From: Cinclus cinclus
Lineage: Eukaryota; Chordata; Aves; Passeriformes; Cinclidae
NCBI RefSeq assembly: GCF_963662255.1
Contig: NW_026912196.1
Location: forward strand, 198,501 to 262,500
Length of the DNA stretch: 64,000 bases
Reading direction: 5' to 3'
How positions within the stretch are numbered: position 1 is the stretch's first letter; every line of letters begins with the position of its first letter. A program made the position numbers and the translations under genes. The notes under the pieces were generated by a model. The model was not told where the DNA came from. It saw nothing but the letters and a program-made list of their open reading frames with translations, and did not search any database. This document shows positions 6,896-19,700 of the stretch, one piece after another.

Positions 6896-9653
6896 CATGC
6901 TCAAGGCATTCATCAGAGCAACACCATGGGGGAAAAGAGGGGGGAACATTGCAGGACAAATTTCTATGCTGGAACAGGATTGTCTGCGAGACAGCTCTCC
7001 GCAGCGCTAGTATTTGGCCAGGCTGAAATCAGCGCCACGGGAAGCCAATCTGACAAGCGGAGTGCAACGAGCGCGGCGATATGGGGCCACTTGGCAGGTG
7101 GCCGAAGAAAGACGGCTGCCCCGCGAATGGGGTGCCAGAAGGCAAGTTTCAGCAGGGCGTTGCGGGCGAGCTTAATGTGTAGCCGCAGTTGTTCTAGGCG
7201 AGATTGTAGCCGAGAAGCTTTCCGTCTCCATTCACGAGACAAGAAAAGCAGAACGCAATGGTCTAGAGGGTTGAGAAGAAAAGTGCTCGTAGCGAGCTCG
7301 TTGCGGCAGAAGCGAAAGCCAGGAGCAGCGTGCTCGCTGCGAGAAGTAGACGGCGCTTCGCCTCCTTGGGAAGGAAATGGCGTCTGGGCACGAACGGCAG
7401 CCAGCGAAGCTTCAGAACAGCAGGCTGTTCTGCTCAGCGTACGAGCCTGAAGTGAGTGGCAAGGGCTAAGGGGACAGTCCCAAGGCATCTAGCTTTCCTG
7501 CTAGCAATGCCATTTCTACCCTGCTGTGGAAAACATTGTCCTCTGCCCTTCTGCTCCGAGAGGCAGAGAGCACCTCGGCAGACGCAGTGCAGAGGGAAAG
7601 GACACACTATCCGAGGGAGCGTGACGCCGCTTAGGCGGGCAAAGCAGAAAGGTGCCGCCCGGCACTGGCTTTGACTCCCTGAGCTTCCTTGCTAGGACAG
7701 CAGCTGCCGAAAGCTGGCAACTAGGCTGCCAGAGTGCAGAATGTCGGCGGTCTGGCACGCCTGCTTGCCGAAAGCCAGGATCAGCGAGACAGCGTGCTAG
7801 GCTCTGTTTCACAGCACCTTGGAGAACACGCCCTTGAAGAATGCCGTCTCTGTTCCGCAAAAGCTCTGCCACAGTGAAGGTGGAAGAAGCAGCCTGTGGC
7901 CACGGGCAGAGCTGGTCAACAGCTGCGCCTAACTTTGCCAAGCTGCGAGAGCATTCTCAGCCGAGTTCTGCTTTGACAGAGCTATTGCTGAACTTTTGCA
8001 GTCCCGGAGGCTGCTGAAACCAAGGCTGTGTTCTGCCTCTTCATTCTTGCCTTCCTGTGCTCCAGCGAGAAGTGAAGCTCTGGCACGGCATTCAGCTTTG
8101 CCGCCTCTCTGCACGGAAAGCACTAGACAGAACTAGTGTGCTTCGTGCATGCTCTCTCCTCGCTTTTATGGTCACTGCTCTGCTTTTTGCTTGGCAGCGT
8201 TCCAAGGGTCCACGGCATACCTCTCGCACAGCGAGAGGTGGCCGGCGAGGAATATTTGCTGGCTTAAGTCGTTCCATGCTCAAGGCATTCATCAGAGCAA
8301 CACCATGGGGGAAAAGAGGGGGGAACATTGCAGGACAAATTTCTATGCTGGAACAGGATTGTCTGCGAGACAGCTCTCCGCAGCGCTAGTATTTGGCCAG
8401 GCTGAAATCAGCGCCACGGGAAGCCAATCTGACAAGCGGAGTGCAACGAGCGCGGCGATATGGGGCCACTTGGCAGGTGGCCGAAGAAAGACGGCTGCCC
8501 CGCGAATGGGGTGCCAGAAGGCAAGTTTCAGCAGGGCGTTGCGGGCGAGCTTAATGTGTAGCCGCAGTTGTTCTAGGCGAGATTGTAGCCGAGAAGCTTT
8601 CCGTCTCCATTCACGAGACAAGAAAAGCAGAACGCAATGGTCTAGAGGGTTGAGAAGAAAAGTGCTCGTAGCGAGCTCGTTGCGGCAGAAGCGAAAGCCA
8701 GGAGCAGCGTGCTCGCTGCGAGAAGTAGACGGCGCTTCGCCTCCTTGGGAAGGAAATGGCGTCTGGGCACGAACGGCAGCCAGCGAAGCTTCAGAACAGC
8801 AGGCTGTTCTGCTCAGCGTACGAGCCTGAAGTGAGTGGCAAGGGCTAAGGGGACAGTCCCAAGGCATCTAGCTTTCCTGCTAGCAATGCCATTTCTACCC
8901 TGCTGTGGAAAACATTGTCCTCTGCCCTTCTGCTCCGAGAGGCAGAGAGCACCTCGGCAGACGCAGTGCAGAGGGAAAGGACACACTATCCGAGGGAGCG
9001 TGACGCCGCTTAGGCAGGCAAAGCAGAAAGGTGCCGCCCGGCACTGGCTTTGACTCCCTGAGCTTCCTTGCTAGGACAGCAGCTGCCGAAAGCTGGCAAC
9101 TAGGCTGCCAGAGTGCAGAATGTCGGCGGTCTGGCACGCCTGCTTGCCGAAAGCCAGGATCAGCGAGACAGCGTGCTAGGCTCTGTTTCACAGCACCTTG
9201 GAGAACACGCCCTTGAAGAATGCCGTCTCTGTTCCGCAAAAGCTCTGCCACAGTGAAGGTGGAAGAAGCAGCCTGTGGCCACGGGCAGAGCTGGTCAACA
9301 GCTGCGCCTAACTTTGCCAAGCTGCGAGAGCATTCTCAGCCGAGTTCTGCTTTGACAGAGCTATTGCTGAACTTTTGCAGTCCCGGAGGCTGCTGAAACC
9401 AAGGCTGTGTTCTGCCTCTTCATTCTTGCCTTCCTGTGCTCCAGCGAGAAGTGAAGCTCTGGCACGGCATTCAGCTTTGCCGCCTCTCTGCACGGAAAGC
9501 ACTAGACAGAACTAGTGTGCTTCGTGCATGCTCTCTCCTCGCTTTTATGGTCACTGCTCTGCTTTTTGCTTGGCAGCGTTCCAAGGGTCCACGGCATACC
9601 TCTCGCACAGCGAGAGGTGGCCGGCGAGGAATATTTGCTGGCTTAAGTCGTTC
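6896..9653 (+). repeat. Monomer copies 6-7, near-majority
   Basis: Copy 6 differs from the majority form only at G742. Copy 7 has the majority state at every tracked site. Confidence 0.93.
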
Positions 9654-12411
9654 CATGCTCAAGGCATTCATCAGAGCAACACCATGGGGGAAAAGAGGGG
9701 GGAACATTGCAGGACAAATTTCTATGCTGGAACAGGATTGTCTGCGAGACAGCTCTCCGCAGCGCTAGTATTTGGCCAGGCTGAAATCAGCGCCACGGGA
9801 AGCCAATCTGACAAGCGGAGTGCAACGAGCGCGGCGATATGGGGCCACTTGGCAGGTGGCCGAAGAAAGACGGCTGCCCCGCGAATGGGGTGCCAGAAGG
9901 CAAGTTTCAGCAGGGCGTTGCGGGCGAGCTTAATGTGTAGCCGCAGTTGTTCTAGGCGAGATTGTAGCCGAGAAGCTTTCCGTCTCCATTCACGAGACAA
10001 GAAAAGCAGAACGCAATGGTCTAGAGGGTTGAGAAGAAAAGTGCTCGTAGCGAGCTCGTTGCGGCAGAAGCGAAAGCCAGGAGCAGCGTGCTCGCTGCGA
10101 GAAGTAGACGGCGCTTCGCCTCCTTGGGAAGGAAATGGCGTCTGGGCACGAACGGCAGCCAGCGAAGCTTCAGAACAGCAGGCTGTTCTGCTCAGCGTAC
10201 GAGCCTGAAGTGAGTGGCAAGGGCTAAGGGGACAGTCCCAAGGCATCTAGCTTTCCTGCTAGCAATGCCATTTCTACCCTGCTGTGGAAAACATTGTCCT
10301 CTGCCCTTCTGCTCCGAGAGGCAGAGAGCACCTCGGCAGACGCAGTGCAGAGGGAAAGGACACACTATCCGAGGGAGCGTGACGCCGCTTAGGCAGGCAA
10401 AGCAGAAAGGTGCCGCCCGGCACTGGCTTTGACTCCCTGAGCTTCCTTGCTAGGACAGCAGCTGCCGAAAGCTGGCAACTAGGCTGCCAGAGTGCAGAAT
10501 GTCGGCGGTCTGGCACGCCTGCTTGCCGAAAGCCAGGATCAGCGAGACAGCGTGCTAGGCTCTGTTTCACAGCACCTTGGAGAACACGCCCTTGAAGAAT
10601 GCCGTCTCTGTTCCGCAAAAGCTCTGCCACAGTGAAGGTGGAAGAAGCAGCCTGTGGCCACGGGCAGAGCTGGTCAACAGCTGCGCCTAACTTTGCCAAG
10701 CTGCGAGAGCATTCTCAGCCGAGTTCTGCTTTGACAGAGCTATTGCTGAACTTTTGCAGTCCCGGAGGCTGCTGAAACCAAGGCTGTGTTCTGCCTCTTC
10801 ATTCTTGCCTTCCTGTGCTCCAGCGAGAAGTGAAGCTCTGGCACGGCATTCAGCTTTGCCGCCTCTCTGCACGGAAAGCACTAGACAGAACTAGTGTGCT
10901 TCGTGCATGCTCTGTCCTCGCTTTTATGGTCACTGCTCTGCTTTTTGCTTGGCAGCGTTCCAAGGGTCCACGGCATACCTCTCGCACAGCGAGAGGTGGC
11001 CGGCGAGGAATACTTGCTGGCTTAAGTCGTTCCATGCTCAAGGCATTCATCAGAGCAACACCATGCGGGAAAAGAGGGGGGAACATTGCAGGACAAATTT
11101 CTATGCTGGAACAGGATTGTCTGCGAGACAGCTCTCCGCAGCGCTAGTATTTGGCCAGGCTGAAATCAGCGCCACGGGAAGCCAATCTGACAAGCGGAGT
11201 GCAACGAGCGCGGCGATATGGGGCCACTTGGCAGGTGGCCGAAGAAAGACGGCTGCCCCGCGAATGGGGTGCCAGAAGGCAAGTTTCAGCAGGGCGTTGC
11301 GGGCGAGCTTAATGTGTAGCCGCAGTTGTTCTAGGCGAGATTGTAGCCGAGAAGCTTTCCGTCTCCATTCACGAGACAAGAAAAGCAGAACGCAATGGTC
11401 TAGAGGGTTGAGAAGAAAAGTGCTCGTAGCGAGCTCGTTGCGGCAGAAGCGAAAGCCAGGAGCAGCGTGCTCGCTGCGAGAAGTAGACGGCGCTTCGCCT
11501 CCTTGGGAAGGAAATGGCGTCTGGGCACGAACGGCAGCCAGCGAAGCTTCAGAACAGCAGGCTGTTCTGCTCAGCGTACGAGCCTGAAGTGAGTGGCAAG
11601 GGCTAAGGGGACAGTCCCAAGGCATCTAGCTTTCCTGCTAGCAATGCCATTTCTACCCTGCTGTGGAAAACATTGTCCTCTGCCCTTCTGCTCCGAGAGG
11701 CAGAGAGCACCTCGGCAGACGCAGTGCAGAGGGAAAGGACACAGTATCCGAGGGAGCGTGACGCCGCTTAGGCGGGCAAAGCAGAAAGGTGCCGCCCGGC
11801 ACTGGCTTTGACTCCCTGAGCTTCCTTGCTAGGACAGCAGCTGCCGAAAGCTGGCAACTAGGCTGCCAGAGTGCAGAATGTCGGCGGTCTGGCACGCCTG
11901 CTTGCCGAAAGCCAGGATCAGCGAGACAGCGTGCTAGGCTCTGTTTCACAGCACCTTGGAGAACACGCCCTTGAAGAATGCCGTCTCTGTTCCGCAAAAG
12001 CTCTGCCACAGTGAAGGTGGAAGAAGCAGCCTGTGGCCACGGGCAGAGCTGGTCAACAGCTGCGCCTAACTTTGCCAAGCTGCGAGAGCATTCTCAGCCG
12101 AGTTCTGCTTTGACAGAGCTATTGCTGAACTTTTGCAGTCCCGGAGGCTGCTGAAACCAAGGCTGTGTTCTGCCTCTTCATTCTTGCCTTCCTGTGCTCC
12201 AGCGAGAAGTGAAGCTCTGGCACGGCATTCAGCTTTGCCGCCTCTCTGCACGGAAAGCACTAGACAGAACTAGTGCGCTTCGTGCATGCTCTCTCCTCGC
12301 TTTTATGGTCACTGCTCTGCTTTTTGCTTGGCAGCGTTCCAAGGGTCCACGGCATACCTCTTGCACAGCGAGAGGTGGCCGGCGAGGAATACTTGCTGGC
12401 TTAAGTCGTTC
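9654..12411 (+). repeat. Monomer copies 8-9, hybrid of the recurrent dimer
   Basis: Copy 8 has G1261 (10914) and C1360, with the majority A742 and T1244. Copy 9 has the same six variants as copies 5 and 21. The pair is therefore a recombinant version of the copy 4-5 module. G1261 recurs only in copies 32 and 33, about 33 kb away. Confidence 0.93.
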
Positions 12412-13790
12412 CATGCTCAAGGCATTCATCAGAGCAACACCATGGGGGAAAAGAGGGGGGAACATTGCAGGACAAATTTCTATGCTGGAACAGGATTGTC
12501 TGCGAGACAGCTCTCCGCAGCGCTAGTATTTGGCCAGGCTGAAATCAGCGCCACGGGAAGCCAATCTGACAAGCGGAGTGCAACGAGCGCGGCGATATGG
12601 GGCCACTTGGCAGGTGGCCGAAGAAAGACGGCTGCCCCGCGAATGGGGTGCCAGAAGGCAAGTTTCAGCAGGGCGTTGCGGGCGAGCTTAATGTGTAGCC
12701 GCAGTTGTTCTAGGCGAGATTGTAGCCGAGAAGCTTTCCGTCTCCATTCACGAGACAAGAAAAGCAGAACGTAATGGTCTAGAGGGTTGAGAAGAAAAGT
12801 GCTCGTAGCGAGCTCGTTGCGGCAGAAGCGAAAGCCAGGAGCAGCGTGCTCGCTGCGAGAAGTAGACGGCGCTTCGCCTCCTTGGGAAGGAAATGGCGTC
12901 TGGGCACGAACGGCAGCCAGCGAAGCTTCAGAACAGCAGGCTGTTCTGCTCAGCGTACGAGCCTGAAGTGAGTGGCAAGGGCTAAGGGGACAGTCCCAAG
13001 GCATCTAGCTTTCCTGCTAGCAATGCCATTTCTACCCTGCTGTGGAAAACATTGTCCTCTGCCCTTCTGCTCCGAGAGGCAGAGAGCACCTCGGCAGACG
13101 CAGTGCAGAGGGAAAGGACACACTATCCGAGGGAGCGTGACGCCGCTTAGGCAGGCAAAGCAGAAAGGTGCCGCCCGGCACTGGCTTTGACTCCCTGAGC
13201 TTCCTTGCTAGGACAGCAGCTGCCGAAAGCTGGCAACTAGGCTGCCAGAGTGCAGAATGTCGGCGGTCTGGCACGCCTGCTTGCCGAAAGCCAGGATCAG
13301 CGAGACAGCGTGCTAGGCTCTGTTTCACAGCACCTTGGAGAACACGCCCTTGAAGAATGCCGTCTCTGTTCCGCAAAAGCTCTGCCACAGTGAAGGTGGA
13401 AGAAGCAGCCTGTGGCCACGGGCAGAGCTGGTCAACAGCTGCGCCTAACTTTGCCAAGCTGCGAGAGCATTCTCAGCCGAGTTCTGCTTTGACAGAGCTA
13501 TTGCTGAACTTTTGCAGTCCCGGAGGCTGCTGAAACCAAGGCTGTGTTCTGCCTCTTCATTCTTGCCTTCCTGTGCTCCAGCGAGAAGTGAAGCTCTGGC
13601 ACGGCATTCAGCTTTGCCGCCTCTCTGCACGGAAAGCACTAGACAGAACTAGTGTGCTTCGTGCATGCTCTCTCCTCGCTTTTATGGTCACTGCTCTGCT
13701 TTTTGCTTGGCAGCGTTCCAAGGGTCCACGGCATACCTCTCGCACAGCGAGAGGTGGCCGGCGAGGAATACTTGCTGGCTTAAGTCGTTC
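12412..13790 (+). repeat. Monomer copy 10, private C361T
   Basis: This copy carries T361 (12772) and C1360. T361 creates a TAA stop in the longest plus-strand open frame, shortening it from 226 to 162 codons. It is the only copy in which that frame is interrupted. Confidence 0.93.
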
Positions 13791-16700
13791 CATGCTCAAG
13801 GCATTCATCAGAGCAACACCATGCGGGAAAAGAGGGGGGAACATTGCAGGACAAATTTCTATGCTGGAACAGGATTGTCTGCGAGACAGCTCTCCGCAGC
13901 GCTAGTATTTGGCCAGGCTGAAATCAGCGCCACGGGAAGCCAATCTGACAAGCGGAGTGCAACGAGCGCGGCGATATGGGGCCACTTGGCAGGTGGCCGA
14001 AGAAAGACGGCTGCCCCGCGAATGGGGTGCCAGAAGGCAAGTTTCAGCAGGGCGTTGCGGGCGAGCTTAATGTGTAGCCGCAGTTGTTCTAGGCGAGATT
14101 GTAGCCGAGAAGCTTTCCGTCTCCATTCACGAGACAAGAAAAGCAGAACGCAATGGTCTAGAGGGTTGAGAAGAAAAGTGCTCGTAGCGAGCTCGTTGCG
14201 GCAGAAGCGAAAGCCAGGAGCAGCGTGCTCGCTGCGAGAAGTAGACGGCGCTTCGCCTCCTTGGGAAGGAAATGGCGTCTGGGCACGAACGGCAGCCAGC
14301 GAAGCTTCAGAACAGCAGGCTGTTCTGCTCAGCGTACGAGCCTGAAGTGAGTGGCAAGGGCTAAGGGGACAGTCCCAAGGCATCTAGCTTTCCTGCTAGC
14401 AATGCCATTTCTACCCTGCTGTGGAAAACATTGTCCTCTGCCCTTCTGCTCCGAGAGGCAGAGAGCACCTCGGCAGACGCAGTGCAGAGGGAAAGGACAC
14501 ACTATCCGAGGGAGCGTGACGCCGCTTAGGCAGGCAAAGCAGAAAGGTGCCGCCCGGCACTGGCTTTGACTCCCTGAGCTTCCTTGCTAGGACAGCAGCT
14601 GCCGAAAGCTGGCAACTAGGCTGCCAGAGTGCAGAATGTCGGCGGTCTGGCACGCCTGCTTGCCGAAAGCCAGGATCAGCGAGACAGCGTGCTAGGCTCT
14701 GTTTCACAGCACCTTGGAGAACACGCCCTTGAAGAATGCCGTCTCTGTTCCGCAAAAGCTCTGCCACAGTGAAGGTGGAAGAAGCAGCCTGTGGCCACGG
14801 GCAGAGCTGGTCAACAGCTGCGCCTAACTTTGCCAAGCTGCGAGAGCATTCTCAGCCGAGTTCTGCTTTGACAGAGCTATTGCTGAACTTTTGCAGTCCC
14901 GGAGGCTGCTGAAACCAAGGCTGTGTTCTGCCTCTTCATTCTTGCCTTCCTGTGCTCCAGCGAGAAGTGAAGCTCTGGCACGGCATTCAGCTTTGCCGCC
15001 TCTCTGCACGGAAAGCACTAGACAGAACTAGTGTGCTTCGTGCATGCTCTCTCCTCGCTTTTATGGTCACTGCTCTGCTTTTTGCTTGGCAGCGTTCCAA
15101 GGGTCCACGGCATACCTCTCGCACAGCGAGAGGTGGCCGGCGAGGAATATTTGCTGGCTTAAGTCGTTCCATGCTCAAGGCATTCATCAGAGCAACACCA
15201 TGGGGGAAAAGAGGGGGGAACATTGCAGGACAAATTTCTATGCTGGAACAGGATTGTCTGCGAGACAGCTCTCCGCAGCGCTAGTATTTGGCCAGGCTGA
15301 AATCAGCGCCACGGGAAGCCAATCTGACAAGCGGAGTGCAACGAGCGCGGCGATATGGGGCCACTTGGCAGGTGGCCGAAGAAAGACGGCTGCCCCGCGA
15401 ATGGGGTGCCAGAAGGCAAGTTTCAGCAGGGCGTTGCGGGCGAGCTTAATGTGTAGCCGCAGTTGTTCTAGGCGAGATTGTAGCCGAGAAGCTTTCCGTC
15501 TCCATTCACGAGACAAGAAAAGCAGAACGCAATGGTCTAGAGGGTTGAGAAGAAAAGTGCTCGTAGCGAGCTCGTTGCGGCAGAAGCGAAAGCCAGGAGC
15601 AGCGTGCTCGCTGCGAGAAGTAGACGGCGCTTCGCCTCCTTGGGAAGGAAATGGCGTCTGGGCACGAACGGCAGCCAGCGAAGCTTCAGAACAGCAGGCT
15701 GTTCTGCTCAGCGTACGAGCCTGAAGTGAGTGGCAAGGGCTAAGGGGACAGTCCCAAGGCATCTAGCTTTCCTGCTAGCAATGCCATTTCTACCCTGCTG
15801 TGGAAAACATTGTCCTCTGCCCTTCTGCTCCGAGAGGCAGAGAGCACCTCGGCAGACGCAGTGCAGAGGGAAAGGACACACTATCCGAGGGAGCGTGACG
15901 CCGCTTAGGCAGGCAAAGCAGAAAGGTGCCGCCCGGCACTGGCTTTGACTCCCTGAGCTTCCTTGCTAGGACAGCAGCTGCCGAAAGCTGGCAACTAGGC
16001 TGCCAGAGTGCAGAATGTCGGCGGTCTGGCACGCCTGCTTGCCGAAAGCCAGGATCAGCGAGACAGCGTGCTAGGCTCTGTTTCACAGCACCTTGGAGAA
16101 CACGCCCTTGAAGAATGCCGTCTCTGTTCCGCAAAAGCTCTGCCACAGTGAAGGTGGAAGAAGCAGCCTGTGGCCACGGGCAGAGCTGGTCAACAGCTGC
16201 GCCTAACTTTGCCAAGCTGCGAGAGCATTCTCAGCCGAGTTCTGCTTTGACAGAGCTATTGCTGAACTTTTGCAGTCCCGGAGGCTGCTGAAACCAAGGC
16301 TGTGTTCTGCCTCTTCATTCTTGCCTTCCTGTGCTCCAGCGAGAAGTGAAGCTCTGGCACGGCATTCAGCTTTGCCGCCTCTCTGCACGGAAAGCACTAG
16401 ACAGAACTAGTGTGCTTCGTGCATGCTCTCTCCTCGCTTTTATGGTCACTGCTCTGCTTTTTGCTTGGCAGCGTTCCAAGGGTCCACGGCATACCTCTCG
16501 CACAGCGAGAGGTGGCCGGCGAGGAATATTTGCTGGCTTAAGTCGTTCCATGCTCAAGGCATTCATCAGAGCAACACCATGGGGGAAAAGAGGGGGGAAC
16601 ATTGCAGGACAAATTTCTATGCTGGAACAGGATTGTCTGCGAGACAGCTCTCCGCAGCGCTAGTATTTGGCCAGGCTGAAATCAGCGCCACGGGAAGCCA

Positions 16701-19700
16701 ATCTGACAAGCGGAGTGCAACGAGCGCGGCGATATGGGGCCACTTGGCAGGTGGCCGAAGAAAGACGGCTGCCCCGCGAATGGGGTGCCAGAAGGCAAGT
16801 TTCAGCAGGGCGTTGCGGGCGAGCTTAATGTGTAGCCGCAGTTGTTCTAGGCGAGATTGTAGCCGAGAAGCTTTCCGTCTCCATTCACGAGACAAGAAAA
16901 GCAGAACGCAATGGTCTAGAGGGTTGAGAAGAAAAGTGCTCGTAGCGAGCTCGTTGCGGCAGAAGCGAAAGCCAGGAGCAGCGTGCTCGCTGCGAGAAGT
17001 AGACGGCGCTTCGCCTCCTTGGGAAGGAAATGGCGTCTGGGCACGAACGGCAGCCAGCGAAGCTTCAGAACAGCAGGCTGTTCTGCTCAGCGTACGAGCC
17101 TGAAGTGAGTGGCAAGGGCTAAGGGGACAGTCCCAAGGCATCTAGCTTTCCTGCTAGCAATGCCATTTCTACCCTGCTGTGGAAAACATTGTCCTCTGCC
17201 CTTCTGCTCCGAGAGGCAGAGAGCACCTCGGCAGACGCAGTGCAGAGGGAAAGGACACACTATCCGAGGGAGCGTGACGCCGCTTAGGCAGGCAAAGCAG
17301 AAAGGTGCCGCCCGGCACTGGCTTTGACTCCCTGAGCTTCCTTGCTAGGACAGCAGCTGCCGAAAGCTGGCAACTAGGCTGCCAGAGTGCAGAATGTCGG
17401 CGGTCTGGCACGCCTGCTTGCCGAAAGCCAGGATCAGCGAGACAGCGTGCTAGGCTCTGTTTCACAGCACCTTGGAGAACACGCCCTTGAAGAATGCCGT
17501 CTCTGTTCCGCAAAAGCTCTGCCACAGTGAAGGTGGAAGAAGCAGCCTGTGGCCACGGGCAGAGCTGGTCAACAGCTGCGCCTAACTTTGCCAAGCTGCG
17601 AGAGCATTCTCAGCCGAGTTCTGCTTTGACAGAGCTATTGCTGAACTTTTGCAGTCCCGGAGGCTGCTGAAACCAAGGCTGTGTTCTGCCTCTTCATTCT
17701 TGCCTTCCTGTGCTCCAGCGAGAAGTGAAGCTCTGGCACGGCATTCAGCTTTGCCGCCTCTCTGCACGGAAAGCACTAGACAGAACTAGTGTGCTTCGTG
17801 CATGCTCTCTCCTCGCTTTTATGGTCACTGCTCTGCTTTTTGCTTGGCAGCGTTCCAAGGGTCCACGGCATACCTCTCGCACAGCGAGAGGTGGCCGGCG
17901 AGGAATATTTGCTGGCTTAAGTCGTTCCATGCTCAAGGCATTCATCAGAGCAACACCATGGGGGAAAAGAGGGGGGAACATTGCAGGACAAATTTCTATG
18001 CTGGAACAGGATTGTCTGCGAGACAGCTCTCCGCAGCGCTAGTATTTGGCCAGGCTGAAATCAGCGCCACGGGAAGCCAATCTGACAAGCGGAGTGCAAC
18101 GAGCGCGGCGATATGGGGCCACTTGGCAGGTGGCCGAAGAAAGACGGCTGCCCCGCGAATGGGGTGCCAGAAGGCAAGTTTCAGCAGGGCGTTGCGGGCG
18201 AGCTTAATGTGTAGCCGCAGTTGTTCTAGGCGAGATTGTAGCCGAGAAGCTTTCCGTCTCCATTCACGAGACAAGAAAAGCAGAACGCAATGGTCTAGAG
18301 GGTTGAGAAGAAAAGTGCTCGTAGCGAGCTCGTTGCGGCAGAAGCGAAAGCCAGGAGCAGCGTGCTCGCTGCGAGAAGTAGACGGCGCTTCGCCTCCTTG
18401 GGAAGGAAATGGCGTCTGGGCACGAACGGCAGCCAGCGAAGCTTCAGAACAGCAGGCTGTTCTGCTCAGCGTACGAGCCTGAAGTGAGTGGCAAGGGCTA
18501 AGGGGACAGTCCCAAGGCATCTAGCTTTCCTGCTAGCAATGCCATTTCTACCCTGCTGTGGAAAACATTGTCCTCTGCCCTTCTGCTCCGAGAGGCAGAG
18601 AGCACCTCGGCAGACGCAGTGCAGAGGGAAAGGACACACTATCCGAGGGAGCGTGACGCCGCTTAGGCAGGCAAAGCAGAAAGGTGCCGCCCGGCACTGG
18701 CTTTGACTCCCTGAGCTTCCTTGCTAGGACAGCAGCTGCCGAAAGCTGGCAACTAGGCTGCCAGAGTGCAGAATGTCGGCGGTCTGGCACGCCTGCTTGC
18801 CGAAAGCCAGGATCAGCGAGACAGCGTGCTAGGCTCTGTTTCACAGCACCTTGGAGAACACGCCCTTGAAGAATGCCGTCTCTGTTCCGCAAAAGCTCTG
18901 CCACAGTGAAGGTGGAAGAAGCAGCCTGTGGCCACGGGCAGAGCTGGTCAACAGCTGCGCCTAACTTTGCCAAGCTGCGAGAGCATTCTCAGCCGAGTTC
19001 TGCTTTGACAGAGCTATTGCTGAACTTTTGCAGTCCCGGAGGCTGCTGAAACCAAGGCTGTGTTCTGCCTCTTCATTCTTGCCTTCCTGTGCTCCAGCGA
19101 GAAGTGAAGCTCTGGCACGGCATTCAGCTTTGCCGCCTCTCTGCACGGAAAGCACTAGACAGAACTAGTGTGCTTCGTGCATGCTCTCTCCTCGCTTTTA
19201 TGGTCACTGCTCTGCTTTTTGCTTGGCAGCGTTCCAAGGGTCCACGGCATACCTCTCGCACAGCGAGAGGTGGCCGGCGAGGAATATTTGCTGGCTTAAG
19301 TCGTTCCATGCTCAAGGCATTCATCAGAGCAACACCATGGGGGAAAAGAGGGGGGAACATTGCAGGACAAATTTCTATGCTGGAACAGGATTGTCTGCGA
19401 GACAGCTCTCCGCAGCGCTAGTATTTGGCCAGGCTGAAATCAGCGCCACGGGAAGCCAATCTGACAAGCGGAGTGCAACGAGCGCGGCGATATGGGGCCA
19501 CTTGGCAGGTGGCCGAAGAAAGACGGCTGCCCCGCGAATGGGGTGCCAGAAGGCAAGTTTCAGCAGGGCGTTGCGGGCGAGCTTAATGTGTAGCCGCAGT
19601 TGTTCTAGGCGAGATTGTAGCCGAGAAGCTTTCCGTCTCCATTCACGAGACAAGAAAAGCAGAACGCAATGGTCTAGAGGGTTGAGAAGAAAAGTGCTCG